DNA of 5,083 nucleotides from Bacillota bacterium (GTDB taxonomy: Bacteria; Bacillota; Clostridia; Oscillospirales; Oscillospiraceae), in contig JAEXWS010000124.1 in the NCBI GenBank assembly GCA_023406225.1, forward strand, positions 1-5,083, read 5' to 3'. This document shows, one piece after another, positions 1 through 4,743 of the stretch. A program made the translations under genes and the position numbers. Positions within the stretch are counted from its first letter, which is position 1. Each line of letters starts with the position of its first letter. Under the pieces are notes generated by a model, which was not told the DNA's origin, did no database searches, and saw only the letters and a program-made list of their open reading frames with translations.

Positions 1-1
1 G

Positions 2-283
2 TTCATGCTCCGGGCCCTGGGATACAGCTCCACCGCCACCACAGACCTCTCGGACGCTCTGGTCCGCGCCCGGGATTGCGGCGTCATCACTTCCGGCGAG
101 GCGGAGGCGCTGGGCTTCGGCACGTTCCTGCGGGCCGACCTGGTCTACATATCCTACTACGCGCTGGACGCCGTGACGGCGGGCAGCGGATCGTATCTGC
201 ATGAGGAGCTGGAGAGCAAGGGCGTTTTCACCGCAGGCGAACTGGACGAAGCAAGGGACATGGTCCCGGGCCGCCGCCTTTGA
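2..283 (+). CDS. C-terminal fragment of a probable SLH-like domain surface protein (5' partial)
   Basis: The reading frame is open from the first complete codon to TGA at 281-283, giving 93 residues with no ribosome binding site before the internal ATG at position 5. This is therefore probably the tail of a gene that starts outside the window. The tail opens with FMLRALGY, continues with a hydrophobic helix-rich stretch containing VITSGEAEALGFG and FLRADLVYISYYALDA, and ends in a charged helix and a basic end (PGRRL). The order 'hydrophobic MLRALGY, acidic loop, later FxRAD followed by a helix' is what I associate with the degenerate S-layer-homology repeats of clostridial secreted proteins, which bind the protein to the cell wall. 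The match rests on pattern memory, so the domain is an inference. The CDS itself is well supported by codon pattern. No clear terminator follows; the ATTTTT at 285-290 has no good stem directly before it. Confidence 0.6.
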   Translation, partial: FMLRALGYSSTATTDLSDALVRARDCGVITSGEAEALGFGTFLRADLVYISYYALDAVTAGSGSYLHEELESKGVFTAGELDEARDMVPGRRL

Positions 284-312
284 AATTTTTCCGCACCCCC
301 GGCCCCGGACCG

Positions 313-320
313 CATACTAT
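313..320 (+). promoter_or_regulatory. Possible sporulation-type (sigma-K or sigma-E like) -10 element
   Basis: CATACTAT lies 50 bases before the ATG of the small Cys-rich gene. It resembles the mother-cell sigma-E -10 (CATACAnT, one mismatch) and the sigma-K -10 (CATAnnnTA, last base wrong). An mACm-type -35 (CACC, 294-297) lies 15 bases upstream, near the sigma-K spacing. No sigma-A -35 is visible at the right distance, although TACTAT alone matches 4 of 6 bases of the housekeeping -10. These are short, degenerate motifs, so this is a weak call. Confidence 0.25.
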
Positions 321-326
321 GGTTTG

Positions 327-346
327 AGACCGATTCCGATTGGTCT
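327..346 (+). promoter_or_regulatory. Leader hairpin / inverted repeat before the small Cys-rich gene
   Basis: AGACCGAT (327-334) can pair with ATTGGTCT (339-346), giving an 8-bp stem with one G-U pair and a TCCG loop. It lies in the presumed 5' leader, 10 bases before the AGGAGG ribosome binding site at 357-362. No T-run follows, so it is not an intrinsic terminator. It could stabilise the mRNA, or act as an operator at the DNA level. The function is unknown. Confidence 0.4.
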
Positions 347-356
347 ACGCTTTCAT

Positions 357-362
357 AGGAGG
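357..362 (+). promoter_or_regulatory. Ribosome binding site deciding the start of the 55-aa protein
   Basis: A perfect AGGAGG lies 7 bases before the ATG at 370. It fixes the start there. An upstream in-frame TTG at 340 would place this site inside the coding region and has no ribosome binding site of its own. Confidence 0.85.
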
Positions 363-369
363 TTCCGGT

Positions 370-537
370 ATGTGTAACAATGGTTGGGGTGGCGGCAATT
401 GCTGCTGGATCATCATTCTGCTGATCATCGTTTGGTGCTGCTGCGGAAACGGCGGTTTTGGCGGCATCGGCTGCGGCTGCAACAATGGGTGCGGCTGCAA
501 CAACGGCTGCGGCTGCAATCCCGCTCCCTGCTGCTGA
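370..537 (+). CDS. Tiny Cys/Gly/Asn-rich single-pass membrane protein
   Basis: This 55-residue protein starts at the ATG 7 bases after a perfect AGGAGG and ends at TGA 535-537. It has a short N-terminal head (MCNNGWGGGNCC), one strongly hydrophobic segment at about residues 13-22 (WIIILLIIVW), a CCC cluster at 23-25, then a Gly-rich stretch and a tail of GCGCNN-type repeats ending in PAPCC. Fifteen of 55 residues are cysteine. The build recalls small clostridial proteins that databases label 'chorion class high-cysteine' by composition alone, and more loosely the tiny Gly-rich membrane proteins (YjcZ type) tied to Bacillus sporulation. No biochemical role is established for such proteins that I know of; metal binding, disulfide cross-linking in a spore coat, or a membrane-tethered thiol store are only possibilities. 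It appears monocistronic, with a leader hairpin before it and a strong terminator 20 bases after it. The clean gene signals make a real gene likely. Confidence 0.8.
   Translation: MCNNGWGGGNCCWIIILLIIVWCCCGNGGFGGIGCGCNNGCGCNNGCGCNPAPCC
469..522 (+). repeat. Three in-frame 18-base tandem repeats coding for GCGCNN
   Basis: Units at 469-486, 487-504 and 505-522 share GGCTGCGGCTGCAAC with few changes: the second begins GGG instead of GGC, and the third ends AATCCC. The 18-base period keeps frame and encodes GCGCNN, GCGCNN, GCGCNP. Nucleotide identity is higher than the protein repeat alone would require, which suggests recent unit duplication and possible copy-number variation between strains. 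Confidence 0.85.
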
Positions 538-557
538 TCCCTTTTCATAGGAAAACA

Positions 558-594
558 CGTCCCGTGTCCGAAAGGACACGGGACGCTTGTTTTT
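558..594. terminator. Bidirectional intrinsic terminator between convergent genes
   Basis: CGTCCCGTGTCC (558-569) pairs perfectly over 12 bp with GGACACGGGACG (574-585), around a GAAA tetraloop (570-573). On the + strand the stem is followed by CTTGTTTTTA, ending the small Cys-rich gene that stops 20 bases upstream. On the - strand the stem starts 7 bases after the lipoprotein's TAA stop codon (593-595) and is followed by TGTTTTCC. The AAAAC at 552-556 can also pair with GTTTT at 589-593 and lengthen the stem. It should therefore stop both transcripts, more strongly on the + strand. Confidence 0.9.
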
Positions 595-1771
595 ACCGGC
601 CCTGGGGAAGGTTGGAATCCAGGCCCACGCCGATCTCCGTGATGTAGATGCCCGCCGTCTCGCCCGGATAGCTGTCCAGGACCTCGACGGCAATCTCCAG
701 CGGCTTTGCGATGGTGGGCTGCACATAATCCAGGGCAATGAGCTGGGGCGCGGGGGAATCCGCCAGGACGATTTCCTTCGTGTATTCCCCATCCACCGAG
801 ATGCGGATGGTCTTTGCCCGGCTGCCCGCGAAATAGTCCGCCTCCGTCCGGCTGTCTCCGTTGAGGATGGTCAGTCCCGTAACGGCGTAGAAACGGTCGG
901 ATTCCGGAATGCCGTAGCGGCCCATGTCCTCCGCCTCCCCCTCCGGATGGTTTTCTTGTATCCACGCCCGCTCCTCGATCCCCTGCTCCGTCAGCCAGTC
1001 GTTTTGCGCGGCGGTCAGTTCCTCCAAAATCCCGCCGTTGTCCCCGTATGCCTCAAACGCGCCTTCCCAGGTGTCCAGGAAGATCCAGTTCAGCTCGGCA
1101 AACCGCAGTTCGATCGCCCCGCGGTACGGTTCCGGCCGCTTGGGCAGAAACGGCCCGTCCCAATAATTGCTCCAATACCAGCGATACGCGCCGAGGTTCC
1201 AGGAGCGGAACTGGGAATAGTTGGAATCCTGGCACCAGCACCGCGTCCCGTCCGGGGTGTCGTACTCCACCGCCATGGAGTAATACCGTTCTTCCATGGC
1301 ATAAGCCTCGTCCATCAAAAAAACACCCTCGTCATACAGCAATTCCCCAGACGCCAGCCCCGCCTCTTCCATCCCTGTGAAGGGAAACAGCTCCGGCACA
1401 CCATACCAATGGTATCCTCCAAGCATCCCGTCCGGCCGCCGCGGAGAGGAGAGGGCCTGCCAAGTCCCGTCCGTATCATAGGTGTAGTCCACCGCCAGGG
1501 GAAACCGTTCCCCGTACTCCTCCACCGTCACCAAATACGGCTCCGGTGTGAATACCCACTCCTCATAAGGGCGCATTTCCCGCTCCGGCCGGCGGCAAAT
1601 GTCCTCCGCCGGCTCTCGGGCGTCCTCCGCCGGTTCCGGCGGCTCCGGTTTTTCCGGCGCCACGTCCACGATCCAGGCCGGACCGGAGACGGCCGGCGGC
1701 GCGGGAGGCTTCTGTCCGCACCCCGCCAGAAGGCACAGGGCGCACGCCAGCGCGCATATGCGTTTTCTCAT
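593..1771 (-). CDS. Lipoprotein with C-terminal NADase-type glycan-binding-like domain
   Basis: This 392-residue exported protein starts at the ATG at 1769-1771, which has GGGGG at a good distance upstream (AAAAGGGGG on the - strand, 1779-1787) and begins a classic lipoprotein signal: MRKR, a hydrophobic core, and the lipobox LAGC with Cys18. An in-frame ATG 17 codons earlier (1822) adds a non-signal extension, overlaps the predicted -35, and was rejected. After Cys18 comes a Pro/Glu-rich linker (about 20-60) with an EPAEDAREPAED repeat. The middle (about 70-290) is unrecognised; it is acidic and very aromatic, notably YRWYWSNYWDGP near 196-207. Residues about 297-388 fit the NADase-type glycan-binding (discoidin-like) domain: an ILNGDS start, SRAKTIRISVDG, an L-D-Q strand, a P-LEIAVEVLDSYPGE strand and a terminal IYITEI. 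The usual Asn of the NSRxK motif is Gly316 here. The protein is probably anchored on the outer membrane face and binds glycan or cell wall. It is monocistronic and divergent from nrdD, with no functional link seen. Confidence 0.85.
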   Translation of the reverse strand: MRKRICALACALCLLAGCGQKPPAPPAVSGPAWIVDVAPEKPEPPEPAEDAREPAEDICRRPEREMRPYEEWVFTPEPYLVTVEEYGERFPLAVDYTYDTDGTWQALSSPRRPDGMLGGYHWYGVPELFPFTGMEEAGLASGELLYDEGVFLMDEAYAMEERYYSMAVEYDTPDGTRCWCQDSNYSQFRSWNLGAYRWYWSNYWDGPFLPKRPEPYRGAIELRFAELNWIFLDTWEGAFEAYGDNGGILEELTAAQNDWLTEQGIEERAWIQENHPEGEAEDMGRYGIPESDRFYAVTGLTILNGDSRTEADYFAGSRAKTIRISVDGEYTKEIVLADSPAPQLIALDYVQPTIAKPLEIAVEVLDSYPGETAGIYITEIGVGLDSNLPQGR

Positions 1772-1793
1772 TCCGCCGCCCCCTTTTCTATTA

Positions 1794-1822
1794 GATATAC
1801 CACACTTTGCCCCTGATTTCAA
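1794..1822 (-). promoter_or_regulatory. Candidate sigma-A promoter of the lipoprotein gene
   Basis: Read on the - strand, TTGAAA (1822-1817) is followed after 17 bases by TATATC (1799-1794), with TG before the -10 (extended -10 form). The predicted transcript starts near 1787 and leaves a leader of about 16 bases containing the GGGGG ribosome binding site. The -10 matches only 4 of 6 bases, and the leader would be short, so confidence is moderate to low. Confidence 0.4.
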
Positions 1823-1847
1823 ACGCCTCCCCGCATCTGGGAAATCC

Positions 1848-1876
1848 TTGACAGCCTTTCTTCCCCGTGATAGGAT
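1848..1876 (+). promoter_or_regulatory. Promoter of the nrdD operon (sigma-A type)
   Basis: A perfect TTGACA (1848-1853) is followed after exactly 17 bases by TAGGAT (1871-1876), with TGA directly before it as an extended -10. The predicted start is near 1883, giving a leader of about 70 bases before the nrdD ATG. The weak -10 is compensated by the perfect -35, ideal spacing and TG motif. It is the only good promoter in the intergenic region facing nrdD, and the NrdR-like boxes lie at and just after its start point. Confidence 0.65.
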
Positions 1877-1881
1877 ATATT

Positions 1882-1897
1882 CATCAATTCATAGTGT
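1882..1897 (+). promoter_or_regulatory. Upstream NrdR-box-like operator (box 1)
   Basis: CATCAATTCATAGTGT matches about 11 of 16 positions of the NrdR box consensus ACACwATATATwGTGT as I recall it. The right half (ATAGTGT) is perfect and the left half is weak. It overlaps the predicted transcription start of nrdD. Its main support is its distance of exactly 32 bp, start to start, from the better box at 1914, the spacing typical of paired NrdR boxes. Confidence 0.55.
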
Positions 1898-1913
1898 ATT
1901 TATCATCTTTGAT

Positions 1914-1929
1914 CCACAACATCTTGTGG
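1914..1929 (+). promoter_or_regulatory. Downstream NrdR-box-like operator (box 2)
   Basis: CCACAACATCTTGTGG is a palindrome with 6-bp arms (CCACAA / TTGTGG), 16 bases long like an NrdR box. It keeps the defining CAC..A / T..GTG ends and matches about 12 of 16 consensus positions. It lies 25 bases before the nrdD ATG, in the leader. NrdR is a zinc-finger/ATP-cone repressor of ribonucleotide reductase genes that senses dATP versus ATP, so the site makes sense here. The NrdR gene itself is not in the window. Confidence 0.65.
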
Positions 1930-1953
1930 TATTGGCAGAAATGAGGGACTGAT

Positions 1954-4281
1954 ATGGCATTGGACACCATCCAAAAAAGAAACGGGCGCGTGGTGGGATA
2001 CGACGAGGGAAAGATCGCCGCCGCCATCGCCAAAGCATTTGACGCGGCGTTTCAGCCCAACCAGCGGGAAACGGCGTACAAGCTGGCCGCGGAGGTGTCC
2101 TCGATCCTGGAGGTGGAGGGCGTGGACCTGCCGGAGGTGGAGCACGTCCAGGACCTGGTGGAGCGGGTGCTCATGGACCACGGCTATAACGAGACCGCCA
2201 AGGCGTACATCCTCTACCGCAGTGAGCGGGCCAGGGCCAGGGACTTCGGCGGGCGGCTGACGAAGATCTACGAGGACATCACCTACTCCTCCGCCCGGAC
2301 CAGCGACGGAAAGCGGGAAAACGCCAATATCAACGGGGACACCGCCATGGGCAATATGCTCAAATACGGCAGTGAGGGCGCCAAAGCCTATTACGAGACG
2401 TATGTCATGCGTCCGGAATTTGCCGCGGCCCACATCCGGGGAGACATCCATATCCACGATCTGGATTTCTACACCTTCACCACCACCTGCACCCAGATCG
2501 ATCTTTTGAAGCTGTTCCACGGGGGCTTTTCCACCAGTCTGGGCCACCTGCGGGAGCCGGGGGACATCTCCGTATACTCCGCGCTGGCCTGCATCGCCGT
2601 CCAGTCCAACCAGAACGACCAGCACGGCGGACAGTCCATCGTCAATTTTGACTACGGCATGGCGGAAGGCATTAAAAAGACCTTCGTAAAGTGCTACCGG
2701 GCAAACCTGGCCCGGGCGATCGCATTGGAGCTGGACCTTGGAGATATTGATGACGAGATCAAATCCCTGGTGTCCGGGACTGTAAAGGAGACCTCCATGA
2801 CCCCCTCCCTGGAAGGGGACGATCTTTACCTGCTGGCGGAGCGGGCGAAGCTGATGCGGCGGTACGGCCTTTCCGAGGAGCTTGCGGTAAAATACCAGTC
2901 CTTCGCCCATGACCGCGCCCGAAAGGAGACGGACCGGGCCACCTATCAGGCCATGGAGGCGCTGCTCCACAATCTGAACACCATGCAGTCCCGGGCCGGG
3001 GCGCAGGTGCCCTTCTCCTCCATCAATTACGGAATGGACGTCTCTCCGGAGGGCCGCATGGCCGTGCGGAACATTCTGCTTGCCACGGAAGCGGGCCTTG
3101 GAAACGGCGAGACGCCGATTTTTCCCATACAGATCTTCCGGGTGAAGGCGGGCGTGAGCTGCGACCCCGGCGATCCCAACTACGATCTGTTCCAGCTTGC
3201 CATCCGGTGCAGCGCCAAGCGGCTCTTCCCCAACTTCAGCTTTTTGGATGCGCCCTTCAACGCCCAGTACTATCAGCCGGGCCGCCCGGAAACGGAGATC
3301 GCCTACATGGGCTGCCGGACGCGGGTGATCGGCAACGTCCATGACCGCTCCCGGGAGATCTGCAACCAGCGTGGCAATCTGAGCTTTACCTCCATCAATC
3401 TGCCCCGGCTGGCGGTCCTTGCAAAAGGCGATCTGAACGCCTTCTACCAGTCTCTGGACCGGATGCTGGATCTGTGCGTGGACCAGCTTTTGGAGCGGTT
3501 CGAGATCCAATGCCGCCGGAAAGCGCGGAATTTCCCCTTCCTGATGGGGCAAGGCGTTTGGCTTGACAGCGACACGCTGGAGCCGGAGGACGAGGTCCGG
3601 GAGGTTCTGAAGCACGGTACGCTGTCCGTGGGCTTCATCGGCCTGGCGGAGACGCTGACGGCGCTGACGGGCCGGCATCACGGCGAAAGTCCCGGGAGCC
3701 AGGCCCTGGGTCTGGAGATCATCGGCAGGATGCGGGCGCGGATGGACGCGGAGAGTGAACGGCGGGGGCTGAATTTCACCCTGCTGGCCACCCCGGCGGA
3801 GGGGCTCTCCGGCCGTTTTGTGAAGCTGGACCAGGAGCGCTTCGGCATCCTGCCCGGCGTCACGGACCGGGATTACTACACCAACAGCTTCCATATCCCC
3901 GTCTACTTCCCGATCCCGGCCTTCCAAAAAATCGCGCTGGAGGCCCCTTACCACGCCCTGACCAACGCGGGCCACATCAGCTACATCGAAATGGACGGCG
4001 ACCCCTCTCAAAATCTGGAGGCGTTTGAGGCCGTCATCCGCTGCATGAAGGAATCGGGCATCGGCTACGGCTCCATCAACCACCCGGTGGACCGGGACCC
4101 GGTGTGCGGCTACACCGGCATCATCGGAGACGAATGCCCCGGCTGCGGCCGCCGCGAGGAGGCCGGAACAGCGGGCTTTGAGCGCATCCGCCGCATCACC
4201 GGTTATCTTGTGGGCACCATGGACCGCTGGAACGACGCCAAGACGGCGGAAGAGCACGACCGGGTGAAGCACGCGCTATAA
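1954..4281 (+). CDS. nrdD: Anaerobic (class III) ribonucleoside-triphosphate reductase, NrdD
   Basis: This 775-residue cytoplasmic enzyme makes deoxyribonucleotides from ribonucleoside triphosphates without oxygen, using a glycyl radical. The start at 1954 follows GAGGGA (1943-1948) and gives an intact N-terminal ATP-cone (about residues 4-95, IQKRNGRVVGYDEGKI), the allosteric dATP/ATP site. The catalytic barrel follows: HIHDLD (166-171), TTTC with Cys179, FPIQIFRVK (390-398), CSAKRLFPN (419-427), MGCR with Cys454 as the likely thiyl-radical cysteine, and SFTSINLPRLA (477-487). By homology to E. coli and T4 NrdD, Cys179 and Cys454 form the active pair, and Met452, two before Cys454, is the residue seen in formate-using enzymes; formate as reductant is thus inferred. 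The C-terminus has a zinc-site-like segment (Cys718, Cys728, Cys731) and the glycyl radical motif RRITGYLVG, with Gly750 the probable radical site, ending in RVKHAL. It is complete and likely the first gene of the operon. Confidence 0.97.
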   Translation: MALDTIQKRNGRVVGYDEGKIAAAIAKAFDAAFQPNQRETAYKLAAEVSSILEVEGVDLPEVEHVQDLVERVLMDHGYNETAKAYILYRSERARARDFGGRLTKIYEDITYSSARTSDGKRENANINGDTAMGNMLKYGSEGAKAYYETYVMRPEFAAAHIRGDIHIHDLDFYTFTTTCTQIDLLKLFHGGFSTSLGHLREPGDISVYSALACIAVQSNQNDQHGGQSIVNFDYGMAEGIKKTFVKCYRANLARAIALELDLGDIDDEIKSLVSGTVKETSMTPSLEGDDLYLLAERAKLMRRYGLSEELAVKYQSFAHDRARKETDRATYQAMEALLHNLNTMQSRAGAQVPFSSINYGMDVSPEGRMAVRNILLATEAGLGNGETPIFPIQIFRVKAGVSCDPGDPNYDLFQLAIRCSAKRLFPNFSFLDAPFNAQYYQPGRPETEIAYMGCRTRVIGNVHDRSREICNQRGNLSFTSINLPRLAVLAKGDLNAFYQSLDRMLDLCVDQLLERFEIQCRRKARNFPFLMGQGVWLDSDTLEPEDEVREVLKHGTLSVGFIGLAETLTALTGRHHGESPGSQALGLEIIGRMRARMDAESERRGLNFTLLATPAEGLSGRFVKLDQERFGILPGVTDRDYYTNSFHIPVYFPIPAFQKIALEAPYHALTNAGHISYIEMDGDPSQNLEAFEAVIRCMKESGIGYGSINHPVDRDPVCGYTGIIGDECPGCGRREEAGTAGFERIRRITGYLVGTMDRWNDAKTAEEHDRVKHAL

Positions 4282-4328
4282 GACGCGGCAGGCGGCTGCA
4301 AACCATGCCGGTCTGCCATATCGTCTGC

Positions 4329-4335
4329 AAAGGAG
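4329..4335 (+). promoter_or_regulatory. Ribosome binding site deciding the start of the DUF4180 gene
   Basis: AAAGGAG lies 11 bases before the ATG at 4347. An alternative in-frame ATG at 4305 would add 14 residues (MPVCHIVCKGASIY) that contain this site and do not resemble the family, so 4347 is preferred. Confidence 0.7.
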
Positions 4336-4346
4336 CAAGTATTTAT

Positions 4347-4715
4347 ATGAATATTGGCGAGACTCTTGTAAACGGCCAAAAAATCGCCGTTCTCACGGCG
4401 GGACTTGGCGAGATCCTGATCTCGGACCCCCAATCCGCCCTGGACCTGATGATGTCCGTGAAATATCAGACCGGCGCGGCGCGGATCGCCATGGACAAGC
4501 AGGCGGTCAATGAGGCGTTTTTTGTCCTCAGCACCGGACTGGCCGGAGAGATCCTGCAAAAATTTATCAATTACGGCGTGAAAGCCGCGTTCTGGGGCGA
4601 TTTTTCCCATTATACCAGCAAGCCTCTGCGGGATTTCATCCGGGAGAGCAATCGGGGAACGAATTTCTTCTTTGTCTCTACCCAGGCCGAGGCTTTGGAG
4701 AAGCTGTCCCAGTAA
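4347..4715 (+). CDS. DUF4180 domain-containing protein
   Basis: This 122-residue soluble protein has no signal peptide or membrane segment. I recognise the DUF4180 family by its conserved core: ALDLMMSVKY (31-40), FFVLSTGLAGEILQKF (58-73), a Lys/Ala strand leading to WGDFSHYTSKPLRDFI (83-98), RESNRG (99-104), and the closing FFFVSTQAEALEKL (107-120). The protein fills the whole domain, so it is full length. No biochemical function is established for the family that I know of. The alternation of short strands and helices, with a small acidic/Ser region in mid-protein, loosely recalls STAS-like folds, but that is a guess. It lies 65 bases after nrdD and 28 bases before nrdG, with its own ribosome binding site, so it is probably co-transcribed and may act in, or simply ride with, anaerobic nucleotide metabolism. 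No cysteines or obvious metal ligands are present, so a radical or redox role is unlikely. Confidence 0.88.
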   Translation: MNIGETLVNGQKIAVLTAGLGEILISDPQSALDLMMSVKYQTGAARIAMDKQAVNEAFFVLSTGLAGEILQKFINYGVKAAFWGDFSHYTSKPLRDFIRESNRGTNFFFVSTQAEALEKLSQ

Positions 4716-4743
4716 ATCCATTTTCCGGAAAGGAGCCGCCGCT

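Noticed and set aside
255..290. GGGAC-ATG-GTCCC hairpin followed by ATTTTT as a terminator for the first gene
   Set aside because: The 5-bp stem lies inside the coding region and 17 bases separate it from the T-run, too far for an intrinsic terminator.
351..552. TTTCATAGGA occurs at 351-360 and 543-552, flanking the small Cys-rich gene
   Set aside because: A 10-base direct repeat without terminal inverted repeats or a transposase is weak evidence of insertion; part of the first copy is the ribosome binding site. Probably chance.
587..1816. A 409-codon + strand frame over the lipoprotein gene
   Set aside because: It is Arg/Pro-rich with no recognisable motif, and its start region overlaps the terminator; the - strand frame has a signal peptide and a known domain.
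1772..1822. Longer start for the lipoprotein gene at 1822, adding 17 residues
   Set aside because: The extension would precede a textbook lipoprotein signal peptide, lacks a ribosome binding site, and overlaps the likely -35 element; the ATG at 1771 has a GGGGG site.
1903..4272. A 789-codon open frame on the - strand opposite nrdD, and other long opposite-strand frames
   Set aside because: They mirror the codon pattern of a GC-rich gene on the other strand and show no family motif; nrdD is certain in this stretch.
4282..4346. Weak GGCAG...CTGCC pairing in the nrdD-DUF4180 gap as an attenuator or processing site
   Set aside because: The arms are only 5 bp around a 20-base interior with poor pairing, and no T-run follows.
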